Shown: in pieces, positions 16,542 through 24,529 of the stretch
Numbering within the stretch: position 1 is the stretch's first letter
Layout: each line of letters starts with the position of its first letter
Assembly: GCA_900542175.1 (NCBI GenBank)
Contig: UQNC01000018.1
Coordinates: 1-35,357, forward strand
Source: an uncultured Collinsella sp.
Lineage (GTDB): Bacteria > Actinomycetota > Coriobacteriia > Coriobacteriales > Coriobacteriaceae
Length of the DNA: 35,357 nucleotides
Direction: 5' to 3'
Notes under the pieces: generated by a model
Told to the model about the DNA's origin: nothing
Database searches by the model: none
Seen by the model: only the letters and a program-made list of their open reading frames with translations
Program-made: the position numbers and the translations under genes

Positions 16542-17192
16542 CTAGAGCACAGCCTTGACCGCCGCCGTCAGGTCGAACAGCGTATCGAGCACGACCTCGC
16601 AGCCATCCACCACGTCCTGCGGCAGCGGCACGATGTCGGGAACGGCAAAGACGTGGCAGCCGGCCGTGATGCCCGAGACGCAGCCGTTGCGAGAGTCCTC
16701 GACCACGGCGCACTCCTCGGGGGCAAAGCCCGCGCGCTCGCAGGCAAGCAGATACATCTCGGGGTCGGGCTTGCCGTGCACGACGTCCTCGCCGCAGGTC
16801 ACCGTTTCAAACTTGTCAAAGAGGCCGACCATCTTAAGGTTGCGTTCTGCCGTGACATGGCGCGATGACGTCGCAAGGCCCACGTGATAGCCCACAGCCA
16901 GCAGCTCGTCTATGCACTCGGCGGCGCCGGCCTTAAGCTCCAGGTCGGTCTTGACCATCTCGTCGCGAATCTCCTTGTGGCGATGATAGATCGCCTCAGC
17001 GGTTTCTCTGCTGCCGCAATGCGCCTCAAGGATGTCCATGACATCGGGCAGCGTGCGACCGATAAACTGATGAATCAGCGTGTCATCAATCGCGACACCC
17101 AGCTCAGCAGCGGGCGCTTTCCATGCCTTGATGCCCAGACGCTCGGTGTCGACCAGCGTTCCGTCCATATCAAAAATAACAGCCTTGATCAT
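16542..17192 (-). CDS. HAD-family phosphatase (beta-phosphoglucomutase-like)
   Basis: A 216-aa haloacid-dehalogenase hydrolase with a helical cap, type of phosphoglycolate phosphatase or beta-phosphoglucomutase; it should act on a small phosphorylated metabolite. The four motifs are present: DMDGTLVDTE with the nucleophile Asp8 (start of the protein), ATSS for motif II, the Lys in GEDVVHGKPDPEMYLLA, and VVEDSRNGCVSGITAG with the acidic motif IV. GGGGG lies before ATG 17192; the upstream extension to 17279 is rejected because it lacks the family pattern. An internal 187-bp stretch (16704-16890) is duplicated at 18297-18483. Confidence 0.92.
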   Translation of the reverse strand: MIKAVIFDMDGTLVDTERLGIKAWKAPAAELGVAIDDTLIHQFIGRTLPDVMDILEAHCGSRETAEAIYHRHKEIRDEMVKTDLELKAGAAECIDELLAVGYHVGLATSSRHVTAERNLKMVGLFDKFETVTCGEDVVHGKPDPEMYLLACERAGFAPEECAVVEDSRNGCVSGITAGCHVFAVPDIVPLPQDVVDGCEVVLDTLFDLTAAVKAVL

Positions 17193-17252
17193 ATCGGTCC
17201 CCCATCGACTCTCGCTGTCGCATTGCCGCAACTCTACCGCATTTGGCAACTT

Positions 17253-17269
17253 GTATATAACGTATATAC
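17253..17269. promoter_or_regulatory. AT-rich dyad between HAD and larE
   Basis: GTATATAACGTATATAC, close to a perfect dyad and also a direct repeat of GTATATA, lies in the divergent HAD/larE region 60 bp before the HAD start. GntR/YtrA-type sites look like this; it also supplies -10-like sequence on the minus strand. Confidence 0.3.
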
Positions 17270-17303
17270 CATATTGCACTTTCGTTACATAGATAGAAGT
17301 CTT

Positions 17304-17331
17304 ATGACAAGCAGCCCAGTAGGATTATAGT
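17304..17331 (+). promoter_or_regulatory. Probable larE promoter
   Basis: ATGACA (17304-17309) and TATAGT (17326-17331) are 16 bp apart, 35 bp before the larE start. Confidence 0.45.
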
Positions 17332-17365
17332 TTTCGATCGAGTACTCAACGATAAGGATCGTTTC

Positions 17366-18244
17366 ATGATTTTAGACACCACGGCACCCGCAGAGGAGCT
17401 TCAAGACAAGCTATCGGCGCTCGAACAGCTGCTTTTGGCATACGGGCGCGTGGCTATCGGGTTTTCCGGCGGCGTTGACAGCAGCTTTTTGGCCGCCGTA
17501 TGCGCCCGCATCATGCCTACCAATACCCTCCTCGTCCATCTCACCACGCCGCTCATCGGCACACCCGAGCAGGCTTCGTTTGAGCGGTCCGTTGACGGAC
17601 AAACCGATGAGGGTCCGCATTTTATGCTCCCCGTGCTCAATCTTTCGGTCGATCAGCTGCAGCTCCCCCAGGTAGCCTGCAACGATGCCGACCGCTGCTA
17701 CCACTGCAAGCGCGCCGGCTTTACCGCTATCGTCAACCACGCCAAGTCGCTCGGCTTTCCCACCGTCATCGATGGCAGCAATGCAAGCGATCGCGGTGAC
17801 TACCGCCCCGGCATGCGTGCGGCAGAAGAGCTCGGTGTACGCTCACCCCTTATGGAGGTCGGCTTTACCAAGGACGAAGAGCGCGAGCTGCTGCGTGCAT
17901 GGGGCTACCCCGTCTGGAACCTGCCGGCAGGCGCCTGCTTGGCCACGCGCATCCCCACGGGCGAGGAGCTTACGCGCGAGAAGGTTGATTTAATCCGCGC
18001 CTGCGAGGATTACCTGCACGATCTTGACCTGGCACAGGTCCGCACACGCCTCGTCGGCGGCTGCATGCATATCGAGGCCGCGCCGGCAGATGTCGCAAAG
18101 ATTGCTGCCCTCGGCGGTACCGCCGTCGACGACAAGGGCAAGACCCCGCTGCCTGCCGCTATCGAGTCCGCGCTGCGCGAGTTGGGCTGCAGTCACATCT
18201 CCCCCGAAGTCACCCCCTACATCCACGGCAACATGAACTTGTAG
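17366..18244 (+). CDS. larE: LarE, ATP-dependent sacrificial sulfur transferase
   Basis: A 292-aa PP-loop enzyme that adenylates the pyridinium dicarboxylate precursor and adds sulfur for the nickel-pincer nucleotide cofactor of lactate racemase and related LarA proteins. The PP-loop is FSGGVDSS (33-40). Cys191 in PAGACLATRIPTGE corresponds to the sulfur-donating Cys176 of the Lactobacillus enzyme, which is lost in each turnover. Cys111 and Cys114 (RCYHCK) are also family-typical. AAGGA lies eight bases before ATG 17366. larA, larB and larC are not in the window, so it is a lone gene here. It lies between the intact HAD gene and a fragment of a second copy. Confidence 0.9.
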   Translation: MILDTTAPAEELQDKLSALEQLLLAYGRVAIGFSGGVDSSFLAAVCARIMPTNTLLVHLTTPLIGTPEQASFERSVDGQTDEGPHFMLPVLNLSVDQLQLPQVACNDADRCYHCKRAGFTAIVNHAKSLGFPTVIDGSNASDRGDYRPGMRAAEELGVRSPLMEVGFTKDEERELLRAWGYPVWNLPAGACLATRIPTGEELTREKVDLIRACEDYLHDLDLAQVRTRLVGGCMHIEAAPADVAKIAALGGTAVDDKGKTPLPAAIESALRELGCSHISPEVTPYIHGNMNL

Positions 18245-18272
18245 GTTACGCCGTTTTACAAACGGCGTAACC
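18244..18272. repeat. CCGCCGTTC-type hairpin, copy at larE end
   Basis: GGTTACGCCGTTT-TAC-AAACGGCGTAACC, a perfect 13-bp stem with a three-base loop, begins in the larE stop codon. It keeps the CGCCGTT / AACGGCG core of the hairpin at 8692-8715 with different outer arms. No T-run follows. Confidence 0.55.
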
Positions 18273-18296
18273 GCTCGGCGCTGCGCAGGTTCCGGG

Positions 18297-18483
18297 CACG
18301 GCACATTCCTCGGGAGCAAAGCCCGCGCGCTCGCAGGCGAGCAGGTAGATCTCGGGATCGGGCTTGCCGTGCACGGTATTCTCGCCGAAGATCACCGTTT
18401 CAAACTTGTCAAACAGGCCGACCGTCTTAAGGTTGCGCTCGGCTGCAACGCGGTGCGACGATGTCGCAAGGCCCACGTGATAC
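18297..18483 (-). pseudogene. Fragment of a second HAD phosphatase gene
   Basis: This 187-bp stretch aligns without a gap to 16704-16890 of the intact HAD gene, at about 87% by eye. It encodes GYHVGLATSS through GFAPEECAV, that is the middle of the protein with the motif II and III regions, but lacks the N-terminal DxDGT nucleophile and the C-terminal part. Most differences are silent at the protein level (about nine changes in 63 residues), so the source copy was under selection before it was cut. The frame remains open as part of a 93-codon ORF (18246-18527), but expression is not supported: both ends are lost and no ribosome site fits. Confidence 0.8.
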
Positions 18484-18539
18484 CCTGCGGCGTCTCCTGC
18501 TAGACTGGTAGATTCCCAACCGTCCATCCAGGAGCCTCA

Positions 18540-19499
18540 ATGTCGCGCAAGTCCGCCTACAAGCAAGTACTTTCCATCGGCACCGCCGTGGTGCTGGGGT
18601 TTGCGCTGTTCACAGGGTCGCTCGACGGAGCGCCCAAGCTGCTCTCGCCGCAAAGCGATGAGCAGGCGGCTGCTCTGGCCGAGAAGCAAAACGAGAGCCC
18701 CAACCGCACCGACGACGAAGCAGACCTGGTTGCCCGGCTCGAATCGGGAACAGCGAGCTCCGAGGACTCCGGCGATGGCTCTGAATCCGCCACGACCGAC
18801 ACCGCTGACGATGCCTCTTCAAACGTCACCCCCATCGACGAGGTCGAAAACCCCGATCTCGACCGCGCCCGCGGCGTATATCTCAGCAGCATTCCCGACT
18901 ACGCCGGCAACCCCTACGTTGCCCTTCGCACCGACAGCACGCACCCGCTCGGCACGCCATCATTCACGCTCGACGAATACGAGCGAGCTACCGAAGAGGG
19001 CTGCTTTAAGAAGTTCTCCAAGCTCGATAGCCTGGGCCGCACCCGCAAGGCACTCGCCTGCGTGGGTCCCGAATCGCTCGGTCAGGGCAAGCGCGGCGAT
19101 ATCTCGCGTATCCATCCCGCCGGGTGGCACCAGCAGCGCTACGACTTTATTCCGGGTCAAAGCCTCTACAACCGTTGCCACCTCATCGCCTGGTCGCTCT
19201 GCGGCGAAAACGCTAATCGCAAGAATCTCCTCACCGGCACGCGCTATCTCAACGAAACGGGCATGTTGCCGTTTGAAGAGCAGATCCTCGACTATATCCA
19301 CGACACAGGCAACCATGTGCTCTACCGCGTCACGCCCATGTACAACGAAGAGGAGCTCGTCTGCCGCGGCGTGCGCCTTGAGGCGCAATCGGTCGAGGAC
19401 CACGGCAAGACCCTCTGCTTCCACGTATATTGCTACAATCTGCAGCCGCACGTGCAGATCGACTACGCCACCGGCCGCAATCAGGCCTCGGGGGACTAG
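18540..19499 (+). CDS. EndA-type non-specific DNA/RNA endonuclease, membrane-anchored or secreted
   Basis: A 319-aa protein with an N-terminal hydrophobic segment VLSIGTAVVLGFALFTGSL (10-28) acting as signal or anchor, an acidic Ser/Thr/Asp-rich linker (about 40-110), and a C-terminal nuclease domain of the beta-beta-alpha-metal type (Endonuclea_NS_2 family). The active-site motif reads YNRCHLIAW, with His214 as the expected general base, where the classic form is DRGH; the metal-binding Asn follows in NLLTGTRYLN (229-238). Such enzymes degrade extracellular DNA for nutrition or serve DNA uptake. AGGAG lies five bases before ATG 18540. No competence genes are adjacent. Cys pairs in the domain (155, 174, 213, 221) could form disulfides outside the cell. 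Confidence 0.85.
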   Translation: MSRKSAYKQVLSIGTAVVLGFALFTGSLDGAPKLLSPQSDEQAAALAEKQNESPNRTDDEADLVARLESGTASSEDSGDGSESATTDTADDASSNVTPIDEVENPDLDRARGVYLSSIPDYAGNPYVALRTDSTHPLGTPSFTLDEYERATEEGCFKKFSKLDSLGRTRKALACVGPESLGQGKRGDISRIHPAGWHQQRYDFIPGQSLYNRCHLIAWSLCGENANRKNLLTGTRYLNETGMLPFEEQILDYIHDTGNHVLYRVTPMYNEEELVCRGVRLEAQSVEDHGKTLCFHVYCYNLQPHVQIDYATGRNQASGD

Positions 19500-19561
19500 G
19501 GCCGACCAAGCTGCCCCAAAACCTAAAATGATCCGTTTTCCTCCGTCCCCCAGGGATCAAA

Positions 19562-19594
19562 AAGGGCCGCCCTGGATTGCCCAGAGCGGCCCTT
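19562..19594 (-). terminator. Terminator after the EF-G-like gene
   Basis: Stem AAGGGCCGC with GCGGCCCTT and an inner CCTGG/CCAG pairing, followed on the minus strand by TTTTTGATC. It lies between convergent genes, 35 bases past the stop at 19629. Confidence 0.85.
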
Positions 19595-19628
19595 GCACCG
19601 GCATGCATGTTGCAGGCAACGCCACGCG

Positions 19629-21704
19629 CTACTTGGCGCGGCCCTCCTCATAGCGCTCGACCAGCTTGGCCTGAACGTCATAGGGAACCTGCTCATAGCC
19701 AGCGGGCTTCATGGTAAAGTCACCCGTGCCGCGCGTGATAGAGCGCAGGCGCGTCGAGTAATCCGTCAGCTCGGCCAGCGGGGCTTGAGCGATGACCACG
19801 GTGTCACCGCGCTCATCGGTCTCCATGCCCGTCACGCGACCGCGCGAGGCCGAGATGTCGCCCATCACGGCGCCGGCGTAGCTCTCGGGGATCGTCACCG
19901 TGATTTCCTCGATGGGCTCCAGCACCACCGGGTCGGCATCGGCGCATGCCTTGCGCAGGCCGATGCGTGCCGCCGCGCGGAACGCCATCTCGTTGGAGTC
20001 GACGCTGTGATACGAACCGTCGTACACCGCGACGCGAATGCCCGTGAGCGGGTAGCCGGCAATAATACCGTCCTTCATGGTCTCCTGGACGCCCTTGTCC
20101 ACGGCGGGAATCAGCGAGCGCGGGATGCGGCCGCCCACGACCTCGTCCACGAACTCATAGCCGTCGCTCGTGCCGTCGGGCCCAATAAGCGGCTCCACGC
20201 GCAGCCAGCAGTCGCCGTACTGACCGGCACCACCGGTCTGCTTCTTGTGGCGGCCCTGGGCGCTCGCCGCGCGGCGGATGGTCTCGCGATACGGAATGCG
20301 GATCGGCACGCTCTTGGCAGCAACCTTGGTGCGGTCCTCCAGACGATTGAGCAGCACCGAAACCTGCGCCTCGCCCACTGCCGAGATGATGGTCTGGCCG
20401 GTCTCCTCGTCGCGGTCGATGCTCATGGTCGGGTCTGCCTTGCAGGCCTTCTCGATAAACGTGTAGAGCTTCTCTTCGTCGCCGCGGTTCTCGGCTTCGA
20501 TGGCGATGCGGTACTGCGAGTTGGGGAACTTAAACGCCGCAGCCTCGACCTTGCCGGTAATCGAGAGCGTATCGCCCGTCTCGGCAGCCAGCTTGGGCGC
20601 CACGATGATGTCGCCGGCATAGGCATGGCCAACCTCGGTCATATCGCGGCCGCACATCACATACAAGTGAGCCAAACGATCGCTCTTGCGGGTACGCGCG
20701 TTGACCAACTCAAGACCCGGCTCAAGCGTGCCCGTCAGCACCTTGATAAAGCTGATGCGGCCCTGCTGCGGATCGGCCAGCGTCTTAAACACAAACGCCA
20801 CCGGACGGTCATCGTCACTCGAAATCTTAAGCGAATCACCGTCGATGAGCGGCATCTCGCCGTAGTCGGTCGGCGCCGGGAAGTACGTGGCGATGTCGTC
20901 CATCAGCGAGTTGACGCCCTGCTCCTTAATGCAATCGCCCGCAAAGACCGGCACAAAGATGCGCTCGGCGATCGCCTTAGACAGCAGGCCTTCAAGCTCC
21001 TCCTGCGTCAGCGTCTCCTCGCCTTCCAGGTATTTCATCATCAGCTCGTCGTCGGCCTCGGCCACCGGCTCGCACAGATGGTCATGGGCCTCCTCGGCCT
21101 GGGCACGATACTCCTCGGGAATCTCCGACTCAACGGCCTCGGCGCCGTTGCAGTGGCGCGCCTTCATGCGCACCAGGTCGATGATGCCGTCAAAGTCCTC
21201 GCCCTCGCCCCAGGGAAGGGTCACGGCGCCCAGGCGCGTGCCAAAGCGCTCCTGCAGCAGGTCCATCGTGGTCGCAAAGCTGGCCTCGGAGCGCGACAGG
21301 CGGTTTACGAACACCGCGCGTGCCAGGCGTAGGTCCTCGGCGGCATACCAGAGCTTAACCGTCGTAGGCTGCGGGCCGGCCTCGGCGTCGACCACAAACA
21401 GAGCCGTCTCGCAGACGCTCATCGCGGCAAAGGCGTCGCCGATAAAATCGGGATAGCACGGGGCATCGAGCACATTGATACGAGCGCCCTTCCAGTCGAT
21501 CGGCGCAATGGTCGTCGAGATGGAAAACGCACGCTTGACCTCTTCGGGGTCATAGTCGAGCGTGGGCTTGGTGCCGTCGTGGCCGCCCAGGCGGGCGGTC
21601 TTGCCGGAAAGGTGGAGCATGGCCTCGGCGAGTGAAGTCTTGCCCACCCCGCCTTGGCCTACGAGCACCACGTTCCTTACGTTACCGGTCTTGGGAGCAC
21701 CCAT
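19629..21704 (-). CDS. EF-G-like GTPase paralogue (FusA2 type)
   Basis: A 691-aa, full-length EF-G-shaped protein of the actinobacterial FusA2 group; its role is not settled and it is not the main translocase. The P-loop GQGGVGKTS (16-24) is intact. The G3 motif reads DAPCY (80-84) where translational GTPases have DTPGH, so both the Gly and the catalytic His are replaced. G4 reads NRLS (134-137) instead of NKxD, losing the guanine-contacting Asp. Domains II-V are recognisable: domain II around DRPVAFVFKTLADPQQGRISFIKV, domain IV around QTGGAGQYGDC, domain V PIEEITVTIPESYAGAVMGDISASRGRVTGME. AAGGAGG lies six bases before ATG 21704. Monocistronic with its own terminator. Confidence 0.9.
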   Translation of the reverse strand: MGAPKTGNVRNVVLVGQGGVGKTSLAEAMLHLSGKTARLGGHDGTKPTLDYDPEEVKRAFSISTTIAPIDWKGARINVLDAPCYPDFIGDAFAAMSVCETALFVVDAEAGPQPTTVKLWYAAEDLRLARAVFVNRLSRSEASFATTMDLLQERFGTRLGAVTLPWGEGEDFDGIIDLVRMKARHCNGAEAVESEIPEEYRAQAEEAHDHLCEPVAEADDELMMKYLEGEETLTQEELEGLLSKAIAERIFVPVFAGDCIKEQGVNSLMDDIATYFPAPTDYGEMPLIDGDSLKISSDDDRPVAFVFKTLADPQQGRISFIKVLTGTLEPGLELVNARTRKSDRLAHLYVMCGRDMTEVGHAYAGDIIVAPKLAAETGDTLSITGKVEAAAFKFPNSQYRIAIEAENRGDEEKLYTFIEKACKADPTMSIDRDEETGQTIISAVGEAQVSVLLNRLEDRTKVAAKSVPIRIPYRETIRRAASAQGRHKKQTGGAGQYGDCWLRVEPLIGPDGTSDGYEFVDEVVGGRIPRSLIPAVDKGVQETMKDGIIAGYPLTGIRVAVYDGSYHSVDSNEMAFRAAARIGLRKACADADPVVLEPIEEITVTIPESYAGAVMGDISASRGRVTGMETDERGDTVVIAQAPLAELTDYSTRLRSITRGTGDFTMKPAGYEQVPYDVQAKLVERYEEGRAK

Positions 21705-21878
21705 GATGACCTCCTTGCAGGGCCGCGCGCAATGCGCGACGCCAACGGGGAGAGTTCGCGGTCGGTGCCGTCCCGGGAGCAGCATGGTCGGCAGCCGAGC
21801 CGACTCACCCTCCAAATGTCCTATGCCACCACCCTACCCTCACGGGCGGCTGTCCATGCATACCTTTCGGCACACGTA

Positions 21879-21907
21879 TGAATACAGGCGGCGAGAGGAA
21901 GAGACAA
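21879..21907 (-). promoter_or_regulatory. Possible promoter of the EF-G-like gene
   Basis: TTGTCT (21907-21902) and TATTCA (21884-21879) are 17 bp apart on the minus strand, giving a leader of about 170 bases. The stretch 21705-22014 otherwise holds only this and the terminator at 21950. Confidence 0.35.
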
Positions 21908-21949
21908 GCTTGTGAGGCAATTATTGAACCCCGTCGATGTAAACAAAAA

Positions 21950-21979
21950 GCCGCCACAGACCGTAAGACCTGTGGCGGC
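21950..21979 (-). terminator. Terminator after the amino acid importer operon
   Basis: Perfect 10-bp stem GCCGCCACAG with CTGTGGCGGC followed on the minus strand by TTTTTGTTT, 36 bases past the ATPase gene stop. Confidence 0.9.
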
Positions 21980-22014
21980 TTCGCCTCAATTAATAGTTGA
22001 GTAAATACCTGAGC

Positions 22015-22779
22015 CTATCCCTCGATACGGCTCAAGAACTCACGCGTGCGCCGCTCGCACGGATGGTCGATGACCTGCTCGGCAGGACCCTCCTCGACAA
22101 TACGACCGCCATCCATAAAGACCACGCGGTCGGCAACATCGCGCGCAAACTGCATTGCGTGGGTCACGATCACCATCGTCATGTTCTGCGCAGCGAGGTC
22201 CTTAATGACACGCAGCACCTCGGCCGTCAGCTCGGGATCGAGCGCCGAGGTCGGCTCGTCAAAGAACAGGATCTCCGGGTCGAGCGCTAGGGCGCGGGCA
22301 ATACTCACGCGCTGCTGCTGACCGCCCGAAAGCTCACACGGAACCTTATTCTCGTTGCCCATAAGCCCCATCTGAGCAATCAATTCATACGCACGAGCTT
22401 CCGCCTGCTCACGCGGGCGCTTAAGCACGCGGATCGGCGCGTCGATGATGTTTTTCATCACGGTATAGTGCGGGAACAGGTTGTAATTTTGGAACACCAG
22501 GCCGAATCGCGAGCGCGCCTGCTTGGGAACATCTCCCTTCGCATAGACCGCGCCCGATCCCACATCCGTCGCAACCGCAAGGTCGCCAAACGAAAGCGAG
22601 CCACCGTCGAGTGTCTCGAGCAGCGTAGCGCAGCGCAGCAGCGTGGACTTACCGCCACCCGAAGGCCCGATAATCGCCACGACCTCACCGCGCTTGACTT
22701 CGAGTGAGATATCCTTGAGCACCTCATTGCCGCCAAACGCCTTACGCGCGCTTTCGATTTTCATCACTGAGTTAGTCAT
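22015..22779 (-). CDS. Polar amino acid ABC importer, ATP-binding protein
   Basis: A 254-aa cytosolic ATPase of the GlnQ/ArtP/HisP group, driving uptake of polar amino acids with the two upstream genes. Walker A GPSGGGKS, signature LSGGQQQRVSIARAL, Walker B EILFFDEPTSALDPE and the switch His in VIVTHAM are all intact. ATG at 22779 is preferred: it overlaps the last codons of the permease gene (ATGACTAA), consistent with coupling; an alternative ATG at 22764 begins MKIESARKAFGG. Third gene of the operon, followed by a strong terminator. The amino acid bound cannot be told from the ATPase. Confidence 0.95.
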   Translation of the reverse strand: MTNSVMKIESARKAFGGNEVLKDISLEVKRGEVVAIIGPSGGGKSTLLRCATLLETLDGGSLSFGDLAVATDVGSGAVYAKGDVPKQARSRFGLVFQNYNLFPHYTVMKNIIDAPIRVLKRPREQAEARAYELIAQMGLMGNENKVPCELSGGQQQRVSIARALALDPEILFFDEPTSALDPELTAEVLRVIKDLAAQNMTMVIVTHAMQFARDVADRVVFMDGGRIVEEGPAEQVIDHPCERRTREFLSRIEG

Positions 22780-23464
22780 GATAATAGTCCAGCTTCTTTT
22801 CGGCAGCGCCCAGCAGTATCTCGACCACAAAGTTAAAGACCCAGTAGATCAACGCCGCAATCGCAAACGGCACCATGCTCACCTGCGAAGCGACCAGCGC
22901 CTTGGCGGTCGAGAACATCTCACCCACGCCAATGGCAAACGCCAGCGACGTGTCCTTGACCAGTGTGATGATCTCGTTGCCCATCGCCGGCAGAATACGC
23001 TTGGCGACCTGCGGCATCACGATATACAGAAACGTCTGCAGACGCGAGTAGCCCAGCACCTCGGCGGCCTCATATTGACCGCGCGGAATCGACTGCAGGC
23101 CCGAGCGATAGATCTCGGCAAAGTAGCCGGCGTAGTTGATGATGAATGCCACGACGCACGCCGTCCATTTGGAATCGGGCGTGAGCGAGATGCCAAACAC
23201 GTAGTACGGGGCAAAGTAGATCGCAAACATCTGCAGCATAAGCGGCGTGCCGCGCATCACCGAAATATAGATGCGCGCAATCCAACGCAGCGGCGCGACC
23301 TTGCTCATGCGCATAAACGCCACGGGGATTCCCAGCGGAATCGACCCGAGCAACGTCAGCACAAACAGCTGCAAGCTGACCAAGAATCCCTGGCCAAGCA
23401 TCTGCATCATGACCTGAATAGACAACCCAAGCTCTCTTTCACAGTAACGGAACAGCGAACCCAA
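22772..23464 (-). CDS. Polar amino acid ABC importer, permease
   Basis: A 230-aa membrane protein of the HisM/GlnP permease family with about five hydrophobic segments. The PAAT signature and EAA loop are clear: VMRGTPLMLQMFAIYFA, YFAEIYRSGLQSIPRGQYEAAEVLGYS and IVMPQVAKRILPAMGNEIITLVKDTSL. As a single permease it should act as a homodimer. The start is uncertain: the open frame begins at a TTG (23464) with no ribosome site; ATG at 23410 gives MMQMLGQGFLVSLQLF and would shorten the leader to the first helix. Between its start and the binding-protein gene lies a 107-bp hairpin element (23471-23577), unusual inside an operon. Confidence 0.92.
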   Translation of the reverse strand: MGSLFRYCERELGLSIQVMMQMLGQGFLVSLQLFVLTLLGSIPLGIPVAFMRMSKVAPLRWIARIYISVMRGTPLMLQMFAIYFAPYYVFGISLTPDSKWTACVVAFIINYAGYFAEIYRSGLQSIPRGQYEAAEVLGYSRLQTFLYIVMPQVAKRILPAMGNEIITLVKDTSLAFAIGVGEMFSTAKALVASQVSMVPFAIAALIYWVFNFVVEILLGAAEKKLDYYHD

Positions 23465-23470
23465 TGCTAA

Positions 23471-23577
23471 AGCGGGTTTTCCAGGTGCCCGAGTTTGCCG
23501 TGAAAGAGGAGCGCCGCGTACTAAATGTACGCAAGCGACGGTTTGAACGGCAAAATCGGGTGCCTGGGAAAGCCGCT
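23471..23577. repeat. Long hairpin with ACTAAATGT centre, copy 1
   Basis: Arms of 31 bases (23471-23501 and 23547-23577, 26 of 31 complementary) enclose an inner perfect stem GCGTAC-TAAAT-GTACGC (23516-23532). It fills the gap between binding-protein and permease genes and its outer right arm includes part of the binding-protein stop codon. Confidence 0.8.
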
Positions 23578-24436
23578 ATTTGAGCACCCAGTTGTCGAAG
23601 GAAAGACCGTAATCTGCGTATTTATCGCAGAGGTCCTTGACCGTGCCGTCCTCGTAGAGCGCCTTGAGTGACTCGGTTACAGCATCGGCCGACTTGGTGT
23701 CGCCCTTCTTAAAGCCGACGGCGTAGTGCTCGCTGGACAGCGGCTTGTCGAGCTGCGTATAGGCATCGGGCTTGGCGGCCAGCTGATACTGAGCGATCGA
23801 GAGGTCACAGGCAACGGCATCGACCGCACCACTCTCGAGCTGCATAAACGCCGTGTTGTACTCACCGATGGTATCGAGCGTGGCAAACGTCGCGGCCAGA
23901 TCCTTCTGGTCGCCCTCGAGCACATCCTGCGCAGCGGAATCAGTCTGGGTAATCACGGTCTTGCCGGCAAGATCGTCCCAGCTCTTGATACCCGCGTCCT
24001 TCTTGACCACCAACACCTGCTCGTTGAGCATATACGGCTCGGAGAACGTGTAGTCGTCCTCGCGGCCCTCCATGGTAAAGCCGTTCCAGATGCAGTTGAT
24101 GGCGCCGGAGTTGAGCAGCGTGTCCTTGGCATCCCAATCGATGGCCTCGTAATCGACATCCCAGCCCTGCTTATCGGCAACGGCCTTGGCAAGGTCAAGG
24201 TCAAAGCCCGTGTACTCGCCGTCATCGCCCACAAAGCCGTACGGAGGGTAGGACTTGTCAAAGCCCACCACGAGCTTCTTGGACTCCGCGGCGCCCTTCA
24301 CATCCTTGGCCGCGGCAGAACCAGCAGCGGAGCCCTTGCCAGCACCACCGCCGCAGCCGACAAGACCAAGGCCAAGCACCGTGGCGAGCGAGCCGGCTAG
24401 ACCAACAAACTGACGACGAGACATATCGGTATTCAT
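23576..24436 (-). CDS. Polar amino acid ABC importer, substrate-binding lipoprotein
   Basis: A 286-aa extracellular solute-binding protein of family 3. The export signal is MNTDMSRRQFVGLAGSLATV followed by LGLVGCGG: a twin-arginine-like SRRQF plus a lipobox ending in Cys28, so it is probably a membrane-tethered lipoprotein, possibly Tat-exported. The mature domain shows LVVGFDKSYPPYGFVGDDGEYTGFDLDLAKAVA, the family signature, and later DLAGKTVITQTDSAAQDVLEG and FMQLESGAVDAVACDLSIA. Asp and aromatic residues in the first block usually hold the ligand's alpha-amino group. GAGGGGG lies before ATG 24436. First gene of the operon; a promoter with operator-like dyads lies at 24455-24521. Confidence 0.95.
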   Translation of the reverse strand: MNTDMSRRQFVGLAGSLATVLGLGLVGCGGGAGKGSAAGSAAAKDVKGAAESKKLVVGFDKSYPPYGFVGDDGEYTGFDLDLAKAVADKQGWDVDYEAIDWDAKDTLLNSGAINCIWNGFTMEGREDDYTFSEPYMLNEQVLVVKKDAGIKSWDDLAGKTVITQTDSAAQDVLEGDQKDLAATFATLDTIGEYNTAFMQLESGAVDAVACDLSIAQYQLAAKPDAYTQLDKPLSSEHYAVGFKKGDTKSADAVTESLKALYEDGTVKDLCDKYADYGLSFDNWVLK

Positions 24437-24454
24437 GGTATTCCCCCTCGATAG

Positions 24455-24521
24455 CACTTTAGTTAGGTAAAGTGAGTCATGTAACGTTCAGAATCATACA
24501 CTTTAGTGAAATGGAGTACAA
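24455..24521 (-). promoter_or_regulatory. Importer promoter with CACTTTA operators
   Basis: On the minus strand TTGTAC (24521-24516) and TATGAT (24498-24493) are exactly 17 bp apart. The spacer holds the dyad CACTTTAGTG (24499-24508). A second dyad, CACTTTA-GTTAGG-TAAAGTG (24455-24474), lies downstream of the start of transcription. Both placements fit repression. The second dyad nearly matches the one at ilvE (1376-1391). Confidence 0.6.
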
Positions 24522-24529
24522 GGGAGGGC

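Noticed and set aside
18246..18527. Intact small gene of 93 codons
   Set aside because: The homologous part covers only the middle of a HAD protein; nucleophile and C-terminal motif are missing, so it is scored as a gene fragment.
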